64,000 nucleotides of DNA from Lactarius indigo (taxonomy: Eukaryota; Basidiomycota; Agaricomycetes; Russulales; Russulaceae): the NCBI GenBank assembly GCA_025766275.1, contig JAFKAC010000019.1:186001-250000 (forward strand). The letters run 5' to 3'. The first letter of the stretch is position 1; the number at the start of each line of letters is the position of its first letter. A program made the position numbers and the translations under genes. Of this stretch, positions 46,464-57,848 are shown in pieces. The notes under the pieces were generated by a model, which saw only the letters and a list, made by a program, of their open reading frames with translations, had not been told where the DNA came from and made no database searches.

Positions 46464-48362
46464 TATGTGTCGGAAGAAACAGAAACTGGTGGAGAGCCCT
46501 TCGAGACAGCCGTATGGCCCACCTCCGTCTTGCGTGGCCACGAGATCGGTACTCGTGCGTGCCTTGAGCTGGTGAATGTGGAAACAACACCTCCTGATCC
46601 ATCGAGCGTCTCGCGGAGGTTATCTCGTGAGTTGAGGCTGGGATAGAATGTCAGGAGCCAGGACGGTCACAAAGGAATGAAAAGACAGACATGGCCATGA
46701 ACGCGCAGAGAGAGAGCCGAACCATGATGAAGAGGGACGGCGTCCATATAAGCGTGTATTGAAACCTAGTGAACTTCGTTCAAGTAGTCAATATTTGACA
46801 TGTGGGAACAGGAAGTAGTAGCGTGCGGTACCAAAGTGACGCAGGAGATAGCAAACACTCTGCAGAATAGCACCATTGTCAGAAAGTCAACGCCCATTGG
46901 CGCACACTGGCTCACAAGTGAAGTATGCCGCAATTGATGGCATAAATCGCGAGAAGGTTCAACGCGTTATTAGTTCTAGCGAGTTAGCCGGGGTGAACAA
47001 AGTGGCGGCACTTCTACTATGTTCTGGAGCGAACGTACCTCCGGACTCGAGTACGGTTGCTTAAGAGGGTATAAACCATTCCAACAGTGATGAGGACGTC
47101 ACAAAGGACCTTGAGACATAATGTGGCGATGAAAAACCACTGGTATGAACGACGATTAGAGACTGCAGCCTACATCATCAGATGAGGAGTAGATGTACCT
47201 GAAAAGCGCCCAGCTCCGAGTCGTGTTTGTGTTTCATGCTAATGCAGAACCTGTGAGAAAATACAAAAGAAAAGAACACGTGCAACTATGGCTGACATTT
47301 GGGTACTGTAAACTTACGACGAGGATAATGCCTTAGTGGTCCACAAATAAAGAAACAGAAGGAAGAAACGTACCGATCCCAATAACTCGCAAAAGTCGGT
47401 CAAGAATTAGGTGGGAGTTTCGACTCGGAGGCATGCTACTGCGGAGCGGAGGAACTCACCGAATTCTGTCAGTGAAACAATGGACTGCTCGTGTGAGTGA
47501 GCGCCAGCTCCAAAAGAATTTCGTATACGTACGATCGCTGACGGTAGGTATAGAGAACGCCAGCCCACTGGACTAAGATAAGTCTCACACAGATGAAAAA
47601 TCCCAGTGAACTCACAACAATAGATCCTATATGCGTAGAAGCTAGGCCCTTCTCAGTGCCAGTAGGGGTTTGCACCATGAACTCCCTATGAAAACGTACT
47701 TCTGTACAGAACCCTCAAGAATAACTGGTTACATATGCATAAGGATTGCGGACAAAAGGTTGGTCACAACAGCCTAGCGCACCGGTGGATAGAAGTATTG
47801 CCTTCAGAAAATATATTTGCTTTTGTAAGTTTCAGGATGAGTTCCATGTCACAGTAGACGCACGGCTAAACTCCTAGAAGCCCAATGAGAACATCAACCA
47901 GAACAGTAGTTTTGGGGCAGCATACCATGGTGTGAATTCGGCGATTTGATAATCTCCAAAATTTGTGATGACAAGATGATAAGTTGTATAAATAAGGAAA
48001 ACTAGATTGGCCGAGTCAACGAGCCTAGTCGAAGGTGACGTCACCATCACTCGATAACAGAGCCTTTGAAAACGCATACATCAAAAAAGCGACCTGTAGA
48101 GGGAGGTTTCATTAAGACCCCGAGCATGGTACACACGTGGGGACCCTCACAAAGGACTTTAGAGGCCACCGATCCCTTGAACAGTGACTGTCGTAGTAGG
48201 AATAGACTTGCAACCAGGTAACACCATAGATACTAGATGACCGACCGGGCTCGATGAGGTCCTGTGACAGTGTAGCACGGACAATGAAACGCACATAGAC
48301 GAGAGGACCGTGGCGATGAGCAACGCTCCATGAACGTCATCCACAGCGATTGATGCGGGCAT
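46464..48362 (-). CDS. DUF6534 membrane protein, copy 8 (extended C-terminus)
   Basis: It begins MPASIAVDDVHGALLIATVL, then YGVTWLQVYSYYDSHCSRDR (tryptophan-leucine where most copies have WSQ) and LVDSANLVFLIYTTYHLVIT. VLCDVLITVG is near 47100. The 4-nt deletion at the end removes the normal stop after RKT, and reading continues to a TAG at 46464-46466. It is the twin of copy 6, which lacks that deletion, so the deletion reached only part of the block. Confidence 0.58.
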
Positions 48363-49384
48363 GGTTGGCACTACGGTAGATGGAAGAAAGGCAATGGAAG
48401 GGGAAGAGAGGCGGGAGATGGAAGTGGTCGATTACCCACTCGCAGCGCTGTTAATAAAGGCCTTCTATCATGGGTCAAGTCAAGGCGCCTGCACAAATCA
48501 GGACAAGAATCGAAAGATGACGACAGGTAGCCAAAGAAGAACGAGACCATCAGCTGGTTTCAAGTTCATCAGGAGCGTACCCTGCGTGGGAGCACCTCAC
48601 AACCTATAATTTTCTGCCGGTTCCTATCATAGGGTCACGCTGCGAGCGGAAATCTTGTTTATGCGCGATAGTAGACGCGTAGTCCGTCCGAAGTGTGTCC
48701 ACTTTTGATCAGAACCACGTACGCGAGATAAACGTTAAACCTTGACCCGGGGCGCACGTGCATCGTGAACCGACTGGGGGCAAGTCGAAATTCATGTCAA
48801 CCACAAATATGACCAAATCCGATCTCTGCACTCACGGGCCGCCAGCAAACCAAGAACAAATGCTCGCTTGCTCGTAGCGCTCATTCACGGAGTATTCACG
48901 ATCCATGGTGTATACGTAGCCCGTTCGTTCGTCAAGCATCGCAGATTATTTCGTACGGGCAATTTCAAGTTCTCGGCTTACTAGTACATGGGGACGGCAA
49001 CGATACTTTGCAATCCGGATTCTCGTCCTTAGGTGTTTTCTGTCAATCTCTCGAATTCTCTCTCCTGTTCTGCTGTCTTCCATTTTCCTTTCACTCCGCA
49101 TTCTCCTTCTCTTTGCCTTTTCATGACTTGCTCTCGCTCATCCCTTTCTCACCGGGGTCGAGTGAGTCTGTGAAATCGATCAGTTTTTTTACGCAGCATG
49201 TTTTGAGAGTGTCCTACCGACTGATGCGATCATGTTGTCGTCTCCACCCGTCGAAAGCTCTAATCGAGTAGAGGAGTCGGCCACTCTCTTCGCTTGTTTC
49301 TTCGGCTTCCCATACGCTTCTCGATTTCGATGATCTAGACACACCAATGTGTGTGCGGGCGATGGTCATCACGTCTCTTTTCCC
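48363..49384. repeat. DUF6534 copy 8 upstream region and conserved upstream block
   Basis: 48363-48780 is the promoter side. 48850-49380 is the fullest of the conserved upstream blocks (CGGAGTATTCACGATCCATG; GCTCGCTCATCCCTTTCTCA; TTTGAGAGTGTCCTACCGAC). No intact frame was found in it. Confidence 0.45.
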
Positions 49385-50108
49385 ATCGACTGCCAGCTGA
49401 CGAGAACCGGACGCAGTCTTACAGAACTATACACTGTTCCCGTACGTGTGTCCTTTGTTGTGTGTTGGCTCAACTCAGCCGCACAGGCCACGTAAATCGA
49501 CTCGGACATGATCACTGAATCGGTCACCAACGTCCTCAACTCATCAAGGGGCTTCTGCGCGGGTTTGCGTATCGTTGTGGATCACCAGCGCATCAACGGC
49601 ATGTCATTCGTCTGCTCTGCCGCGGTCTCGGCGCTCTTTGCAGCCTCCGCTTCGGAGGCAATCAACATATTGCAGAACACGCCGTCAGTCTTGAGTAAGC
49701 TGCAGGAGAACGTGCGCGTGATCCGGGCCATTCTTTACCGGGTTTGAGGCCATCACGACCCCCCTCACACGCCGTGCCTCGCCAATCACCCACATCTATC
49801 TGCGTTCTTCCGCACCCCCCGCATCTGTGTCTGCGAAGCTGCTGAACCTCCCAACCCCTGCACCGCGCGAGGCACTGTCGTATGACATCGTGGGAAAGGA
49901 GCGCCTGTTGCATGATATCGTGGACGAGGCGCTTGCGCAGGGCATGTGGACCAGACCAAGCGCACACGTCGGCTGCGCGGACAGGAGCTGGTCGAGGTGT
50001 GGCTGAGCACTTGACCCGCCGTGACGGTGGCGCTGTCGCGCAAGGAGTGCAAACGCGCTGATGGGGTCATTAAGGCAGCCGTTTCGAAAGTGCTCACGAA
50101 GCATAATG
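49385..50108 (+). pseudogene. LCB1 pseudogene 8
   Basis: It starts at the same CGACTGCCAGCTGACGAGAA border as pseudogene 6 and includes the exon 4 tail, intron 4 and exon 5: [40 protein letters not shown] and a stop after AILYRV. The C-terminal part runs in another frame to KCTHEA. The final codons read KVLTKHNE, with the stop shifted by one lost base. Confidence 0.87.
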
Positions 50109-50828
50109 AGTGTGCCAGCTTCTGCTCCCGCGCGCTGATCTGGACTCTCCCATCGTACTTGTTTTCTCCCACCGTTTAGTAGGATTTATATTGCCAGACG
50201 CTCGGCCGTTCCAACATGCAAAGGGCCGAGCACTATGCCGAGCAGATCCTTGAGATCCGGGGGTTTTCTCAGAGGAGGGGGACATACAACGACGGTGATC
50301 CGATACATGATTGGCGCACAATAAGCGCCGTATACAAGGCCTACAATAATCCGGGTACTGTATGAATGTTTACTGTAAATCATCGCAACCGCCTTGCAAG
50401 CACTGCAACATGCAACTGTACGCCAATTGTCAATCCGATCCCAATCCGATGCCCGCCCACGCTGTTACTAATGATACATGGTCCCATGAACATTGTCATT
50501 GAGAGTCCTGCCCTGTGCACCAGATGTGGAGAGCTCGTCGAGGGAGGGTGGGGAGGAGAGGGCGTTAAATTTCGTTCGCCAGCTGAACACTGAACTGCGC
50601 AAGAATGCCTCTCTTCGCCAAGCCATCGGCATAGTCGTCAAAAAAGCGAAGTTTTGCCAACATTGGAAGTATTCTAATTCAATTGGGCAACAGAAACATG
50701 TAGTGTGCACGCACGAAATAGATCTACGTTGGGAGCCCGACGGTCATGATATATATACCTGTTCATATGGTTGCGAGCTCGGCTACAGGAGGTACCGGGT
50801 ACCTTTTTCTATACTATCCATCCGAGAA
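50109..50828. repeat. Convergent spacer, unit 9
   Basis: It is similar to 40996-41429 plus 41993-42116 without the retroelement, and so serves as the empty site for that insertion (near 50700). No gene is seen. Confidence 0.55.
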
Positions 50829-52707
50829 CTATGTATCGGAAGAAACCGAAACTGGTGGAGAGCCCTTCGAGACAGCCGTATGGCCCACCTCCGTCTTGCG
50901 TGGCCACGAGATTGGTACCCGTGCGTGCCTTGAGCTGGTGAACGTGGAAACAACACCTCCTGGTCCGTCAAGCGTCTCACGGAGGTAGTCTCGGGAGTTG
51001 AGGCTGGGATAGATTGTCAGGAGTCAGGAACGTCGCAAAGGAATGACAAGTCGCACATGGCCATGAAGGCGCAGAGAGAGAGTCGAGCCATGATGAAGAG
51101 GGTCGGCGTGCATATGAGCGTATATTGAAACCGAGTGAACTTCGTTCAAGTAGTCAATATTTGACCAGTGGCAGGGAGTAAAAGCGAACGGTACCAAAAT
51201 GACGCAGGAAATGGCAAATACTCTGCAGGACAGCACAATTGTCAGAAAGTCGACACCAATCGGCGCATTGGCTCACAAGTGAAGTATGCCGCAATTGATA
51301 GCATAAATCGCGAGAATGTTCAACACGTTGTTAGTTCTAGCGAAAGAGGCGTAAACAGAGCGAGAGACCTTTTGCAATGATCTGGCGCGAACGTACCTCC
51401 GGACTCGAGTACGGTTACTCAAGAGGGTATAAACCATTCCAACAGTGATGAGGACATCGCAGAGGACCTTGAAAGACAACGTAGCAATGAAAATCCCCTG
51501 ATATGAACGGAAAATTAGAGACTACAGCCCACATCATCAGATGAGGAGCAGATGTACCGGAAAGCCGCCCTGCTTCGAGTTAACCGTGTGTTTCAGGCTA
51601 TATACAAAACCTGTGAGAGAGAAAAACGAAAAATTATATGTGGAACTATGGACCGACATTTTTGTACTGTAAACTAACGATGATGATAATGTTTTAGCCT
51701 CTCACAAATAAAGCAACAGAAGTCGGAAGAAACACACCGATCCCGACACCTCGCAAAAGTCGGTTGAGAATTAGGTGAAAGTTCTTGAGGCATGCTACTG
51801 CAGAAGAACAGGAACTTACCAAATTCTGTCAGTGAGACGATGGACTGCTCATGTAAGTGCGCCAGCTCCAGACAAATTGTGTATACGCACAATCGCTGCC
51901 GGTAGGTATGGAGAATGCCAGCTCACTGGACTAAAATAAGTCTCACACAGATGAAAAACGCCAGTGAACTCACGACAATAGATCCTATATGCGTAGAAGC
52001 TATGCCCTTTTCAGTACTAATGGGAATTTTCCCCGCGAACACCCCACTGAAACGTACTTCTGAACAGAAACCTCAAGAACAACTGATTACATATGCATAA
52101 GAATTGCGGACAGAAGTCACAACAGCCTAGCGCACCTGTAGATATAACTACCGCCTTTAGAAGATATATTTGCTTTTGTAAGTCTCAGGACGGGTTCTGT
52201 CTCACGGCAGACGCACGGCTTGAATCCTAGAAGCTCCATGAGAACCTCAACCAGAACAGTGGTACTTCTGGGGCGGCATATCATGGCATGAATTTGAGGA
52301 ATGCATAATCCCCAAAATTTGTGATGATAAGATAATAAGTCGCATAAATAAGGAAAACTAGGTTAGCGAAGTCAACGAGCCTAGTCGAAGATGACGTCGT
52401 GCATTCGATAACGGAGGCTTTGAAAATGCGTACATCATAAAGGCGACCTGCAGAGGCTCCATTAAGACCTTGAGCATGGTACGCATATGGGGACCCTCAC
52501 AAAGGACTTCAGAGGCCACCGATCCCTTGAGCAGTGGCTGCTGTAGTAGGAATAGACTTGCGACCAGGTAACACCATAGAGACTAGATGACCGATCGGGC
52601 TCGATGAAGTCCTGCGATAGTAGAGACAGTAAAACGTACATAGACGAGAGGACCGTGCCGATAAGCAACGCTCCATGAAAGTCGTCCACAGGGAATGATG
52701 CGGGCAT
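50829..52707 (-). CDS. DUF6534 membrane protein, copy 9 (last copy, extended C-terminus)
   Basis: It begins MPASFPVDDFHGALLIGTVL. Intron 1 is a few bases shorter than in other copies, and the next exon gives YGVTWSQVYSYYSSHCSRDR. FKVLCDVLITVGMVYTLLSN is near 51440. The C-terminus has the same 4-nt deletion as copies 7 and 8 and ends at a TAG (50829-50831). Near 50985 TAGTCTCGGGAG replaces TTATCTCGTGAG, which changes the NSRDNLR motif. The array ends upstream of this copy. Confidence 0.58.
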
Positions 52708-53451
52708 GGTTGGCACTACGGTAGATGGAAGAAAGGCGAGCGATGGAAGTGGTCGATTACCCACTCGCAGCGCTGTTGATAAAGGCTTCTATCATGGAGC
52801 AAGTCATGGAGTCAGGACAAATTAGGACAAGAATTGGAGATGATGACGGCTACGTAGCCAAGGAAGAATGAGACCATCAGCTGGTTTCAAGTTCATCAGG
52901 AGCGTACCGCGCGTGGGAGCACTTCACAGCCTACGGTTTTCCCCTGGTTCTTATCATAGGGTCATGTTACTCTTTTGTTTATGCGCGACAGTGGACGCGA
53001 AGCCTATCCGGAGAAACGTTGATCTCTTGCGCCACAAACGAACAGATATTATATAAGCTCTGATATAAGCTCTCATAGATCCCCATCATGACGCCAACGA
53101 GACTTTGTGTCCATGAGAGCAATGTGTGCCCATTATCCTTGCCTGGCGAGTAGACCGAAACCGATGCGCCTGGACTCTATACACTCATGGCCGCTCAGGA
53201 GACCTTGGAGCATTTGATTCCTTATTCGGGTGAGCTAACGCATTTTGTATCTTGCATGTCTGAGCCATCCGTTCCATTTTGCAAGCAATGAAATACGCCC
53301 CTATTTTTTTTGGCAGTATAAATCACGTATAAAAACCAGTTCTGTTCTCGTCTTCCGTGCTCTCTTCTTCAATCCCGTCCAAAGCAAAAGTCAAAGTCTC
53401 AAACCGCCTTAGCCCATCCCACTCGCTTTGACTTCAGAGCATTCCTTCTCC
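52708..53451 (+). promoter_or_regulatory. Array end and F-box gene promoter
   Basis: 52708-53000 is the last DUF6534 upstream region (CAGCTGGTTTCAAGTTCATC near 52878). From about 53090 comes F-box flank sequence, of which 27630-27870 holds a copy. TATAAATC near 53318 and TATAAAAACC near 53330 are good TATA candidates about 120-135 bp before the ATG. A pyrimidine-rich stretch typical of fungal 5' UTRs (near 53340-53380) follows. Confidence 0.55.
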
Positions 53452-55238
53452 ATGTCGACTGGTGCCATTCCTCTCCGTTCCGCTTCTGGCGCTACTTCGA
53501 CACCGGCACGTGAGTCCCACAATGGTCCAAAGGACAGAGTGATTAAAAAGAGACCGCAGCGTTCATTGGCTAGAGGTATGTTGTTCAGGTTCCTGTCTGG
53601 GACGTGGGACGGTTGCTAACTCGGGGGGGCGCAGACCAGAGCCACACGTCAATCCACGTACTTCCGGACGGTGTCCTGCTGGATATATTTGACTTTTGTA
53701 GAACTGAACGCGGTGGTGGCGTTTTCCGCAAACACACCAACCTGGAATGGCAGCTTGTGCGCGTCTGTCGGAGATGGCGGTATCTCATATTTGCGTCGCC
53801 ATCCCGCCTCGATCTGAAGCTTCTCTGCACACATGGAACGCCTGTCAGGAAGGCTCTCGATTGCTGGCCAGCCTTTCCTATCATCATCGAATACGATAAC
53901 GTTTCACAAAAAGATGAAGATAATATCATTGCAGCTCTCGGCGGGCACCCTGATCGCGTACGCCGTATCCGCCTTTGTGTAGCGAAATCGTCGTGGGAAA
54001 AGATACGCACGTCAATGCGGAAGCCCTTTCCAGCTCTGACACATCTTTGTCTTGAAACGAAAGACCGAGATCCAGACCAAGTAGTGTCGCTTCCCCGTAA
54101 ATTCCTAGGTGATCGTGCTCTGCGCTTAGAAGAGGTTTATTTGCGAGGCATTTCCTTTTCGGCTCCAAGCTTACTGACGTATCTTTTGTCGGCCAGCGAT
54201 CTTATCAATCTCCAAATTCTCGAAATGCCCCATACCAATTTCATCTCACTGGAGGTGATGGTGACGGCTCTGGCCAGGTTAACGAGGCTCGAAACTCTTG
54301 CCATTGAATTTCGACATCCGCTCCCCCGCTCAGAACGAAGACTCTCACCTCCCGCAATACCGATTGTCCGTTTTCCCGTTCTCTCCTCGTTCAAGTTCAG
54401 AGGCTTTTGCGACTATTTGGAAGATCTCGTGGCCCAAATCGACGCTCCTCGAGTCACCTGCTGCAACATATGGTACTTCAGTCAGCCTATGTATCAAGTT
54501 CCCCAATTTTCCCGGTTCCTCGGCCGCACAGAATATTTCAAACCGCCCTGGCTTTCACGTGCGCAAATAGAATTTGTCGAGAGATGGATGGGTATGGAAC
54601 TCGATGTTGGCGACAACGACGAAGCGCGAGGGGAACGCGTTCCGTGTGACCCAGAGGTTCCAGGGGTTCCCCATCTCAACATCCGACTCATCAGCGAGGG
54701 GATGGCCCGGGAAGCACTACACTCGATCCAGGTCCTGCACCAGTTATCCTCCTCGCTCGCCAACGTCGTCGACCTCACCATCTGTGGGCCGGCCGACGGG
54801 CCGCTGTTCCCGAAGTACGCCAACGGGCTGTTTTTTCGGCGGGCCGATGTTCGGAGATCTCCCGCCCATTTCGCTGCCGTCCGTCCGGTGGGCCGCTGTT
54901 CGATGGCGAACTGCTGCTCCCCGGACCGCGACAGCATAGACCACATCGAGTTGGCACGCGCTCCTCCGACCCGTTCGTGGCCGTGGAGTCGATGCGCGTC
55001 CGTGGGGAGTTGTCCGAGAACCTCGTTTGTGCCGCTCGAGTGGGTCGAAGGGGAGATGGCGGCGCAAGTCCTGCCGGCGTTGCGCGTGCTTTACTTGGAA
55101 GACCCGTCGATATCGGTCCAGCGGTTCATTTCGGTACGCCAGAATGCGGGTCGGGCTGTGGTCGTCAACCTCAGCCTGCCGGATCCTGACCCGGACCAGG
55201 ACCAGGATTATCCGGGCTCAGATGAGCACTCCGAATGA
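53452..55238 (+). CDS. F-box/LRR-like protein, two exons
   Basis: Exon 1 (53452-53575, MSTGAIPLRSASGATSTPAR...) and exon 2 (53635-55238) are joined by a 59-nt GT-AG intron with a GCTAAC branch site, giving 575 aa. Residues about 50-95 form the F-box: SIHVLPDGVLLDIFDFCR, then WQLVRVCRRWRYLIFASP. LRR-like segments (PALTHLCLE, TRLETLAIEF) and an acidic tail (DPDPDQDQDYPGSDEHSE) follow. Such proteins normally link substrates to an SCF ubiquitin ligase. Residues about 440-508 are Arg/Ser/Cys-rich and do not align with the paralogs. The neighbouring frames there read FFGGPMFGD and VRGELSENLV, which do align, so compensating indels or sequence errors have shifted this stretch. The frame returns at LEWVEGEMAAQVLPALR. 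An N-terminal GTG at 53604 was rejected as a start. Confidence 0.82.
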
Positions 55239-57848
55239 CGCTGCTAGCCCCGCGAGATAGGAGAAAAGTTCTGCTAAATTTTTTAGTCAGGACGGTGTAT
55301 ATGATATCAGTGCCGCTTGAAATGCGACCTCGCAGCAGCAGTTGAAAAAACCTATTGTTATTTTATTTTCCCCAGCCACGTGTATACTGCATACGAATGA
55401 TCATTTGTATGAATTAAAGAATGACTTGTTTCTGGTCTTTGATCGAGAGATATGCACGGGCAACGACTGACAATGGGAAGGGGTAACTCATTCTATATTG
55501 GAAAGCCCGCCAAGCACAATGGCACAAATACTCGAGGAGGGGAGAACTTTGCCTGCAGTTGGATGCAGCACTGGCACTCGAGGACGTTGGTACTCTACAT
55601 TGAGCTCACGGGAACGAACTTTGCTTATCATAGTCACTGTGAAGCGGAATCAGCACTCCTTGGGCACCGCATTCTCGCTGCGCTTTCACCTGGAACACAC
55701 GACAACAAAACAATGTAATGGGACTAAGGCAAAAATCGCCGCAAACGAGAAAACATAAACTTAACGCGCTGCCAGAGCAGAGGTAGTCACATGGCCGGGT
55801 GTCGGCGCGCGCTGTCCGGTTTACTGTAACGGCGGAATCAGCGTGCAATGCCGCGTTCCTGCATTCCCAGGTTCACCTTCTTCTCCCAGTTTCTTCGGAC
55901 CCGCGTGAGCATTTTCGTCAGGGCTCACAATCATATGGCCGCATTACTTTCTTAGCGAGGCTCCCTTATAGTCGCACATTTTCTCCCACTGCGGCTTCCG
56001 AGTTGCTTGCTTGTACCCCGTATACGTTACGCATCCCTAACGCATTCGGTGCCGGAGTGGCGCCCTCGTTTGGGGGATGCGGGGAAGATTGATGGGTCGA
56101 TGACCACAATAACATTGTGACTCGAGTCGAAGGAAGCTCAGAAGATGGTACGTAAATGAGGGAGGGGTCGACTGCGCTTTGAGTAAGGAGTAACAACTTT
56201 CTCCAAGCAACATCTCACAGAGTTAACACGTGATATAAGGTTTTGCGCAGCAAGATGCGCGTCGAGTGCGTGGACATAATTCGATACCTGCAATAAGCAG
56301 GTGCGTCTCCTGAACAACCAACACGTGTCCAGATGCCATTGCACACGCGTTTGGGGTACTGTACTGAGCGTGCCCTCCGGGCTGCTTCTCCCGCCGTGTC
56401 TCAGGCTGTCGTCTGATCTGACCGCAGTCAGGGCCCGGTGGGACATTTCCCACACAGTGGGGACTCGGAATGTCGTAAGAGACACACTCATCGCGCTGCC
56501 GTTCGGCGAATTCGAGATAACGAAATCGTTGATAGATGAGCGCTGATCGAAAAGAACCCCCCACTTCTTAAATTATAATATACTGTACCGTGCCACCACC
56601 CAGATCACACCGATGTGGGGAACTGACTGACAGTTGCTGCGCTATCATGAACGGTTCGATGGATGTTAGACATATGTGCTGCAGACCGCGAGCAAAAAAA
56701 GACGAAAAGGTCCCAAATCACCGGCACGCTCTTGCAAGATTGTCCCACACTGGTGACACTGCTGCGGCAATTGCAGATACGACGCTCGGCACACCAGCTT
56801 GGCAACTTGGCAACTTGATATGTACAGTACTCAGGATGCGGTTAGCCAATTCGCGGGGTCAACCTCGTGACGCCAACAACCGTCCCTCGGGCCCGGGCCT
56901 TAACACCGCCTTGGGCAAAGATGTGATGCTCCTGCTCGAATTCAGAGCACCTTCTTGATCCGCGGAAACGCTGGCGGCGCAATGTTCTGCAGGAGACAGG
57001 AGTCCGGGCGAAATGAGGAGCGAAGACTACGATGCAGTGCCTGAAACTAAATGTAAACTCTGTATTGGCGGCGAGGGTATCTCTGAGTCAGCTCTCACTC
57101 ACCCCCTGATCGAAAAGCTCACACAGAATTCCGGCCAAAATATTGAAGTTCGATGGGAATGGTGGTGCGGGTGTGCAAAGGTGGAGGATCACGCTGTCTA
57201 GGGGGAAAGGGAGATTGTGCGGAAGCTGGTCTCGGCAGACTTGAGCTGGGTCGCCGCGGGAGTCCGATGGAGAGTACCTGGTCGTGGGGTATTCATGGGG
57301 TGTAATATTGTCCGGTCGAAGCAAGACGAGGCTCTTACGAGACGAAACGAACCACGGTAACAGAGGCTATCTTATGATACCATGGTGAAAAGGAACGTTT
57401 TCATTTCCTGTCGTGGTCGAGGTGATGTTCCGGTGTTAGAAACGATTCTATCATTTGTATTTCGAGCAAGATTGGGTCAGGGTAGTGAGGACGCGGCTCC
57501 AAACCCTCGGTGATAGAGTCCAGCATCATACTGGTTTGAGTTATTGTTTGCCCTACACGCGGCCCTTCCGCTTACGTGGATGTCATGGAGTTCGACAGGT
57601 GTGAGGCCTGTAAGGTTCCGCCTGGAGTTTGTACTTTTGTGATGTGCTGCGACGAGTTCTGGCCTCGAACGTGGGAAACGAGATGTACGTGAATCATCGA
57701 TGGGATTCCGTGACGTTCTTCGAATAGATGCGATCCAGTTATTATATAATCTGAATGAGCTGCCTCATACCCTGATATAATCCTCCCCGTCGCTGCTATC
57801 TTCTCCATCTACCGCCTTACATCCTATCTCCTAGCTCAACAACATACC
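55239..57848. other. Intergenic; zinc-finger 1 promoter at its right end
   Basis: The first 200 bases are the F-box 3' UTR (ATTAAAGAATGACTT near 55413). From 55450 to 57600 short open frames exist on both strands but none has a recognisable domain, start context or splice pattern. From about 57690 the sequence (ATCGATGGGATTCCGTGACG) recurs before zinc-finger gene 2 near 60420. A TATA-like TTATATAAT is near 57742, about 100 bp before the ATG. Confidence 0.5.

Larger units (their letters stand above)
42000..50710. repeat. Second-order duplication, block B
   Basis: This is the partner of block A (34.0-41.4 kb). It contains DUF6534 copies 7 and 8 and LCB1 pseudogenes 7 and 8. Compared with block A it has an extra 244-bp element (44383-44626) and retains about 0.8 kb before pseudogene 8 and more of that pseudogene's 3' end. 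Confidence 0.85.

Noticed and set aside
7990..50108. LCB1 pseudogenes as reverse-transcribed (processed) copies
   Set aside because: Remnants of introns 2 and 4 with splice borders are still present and no A-tails or target duplications surround them.
55450..57600. Several 80-120 codon frames on both strands as genes
   Set aside because: They overlap one another on both strands, show no domain or introns, and are of the length expected by chance.
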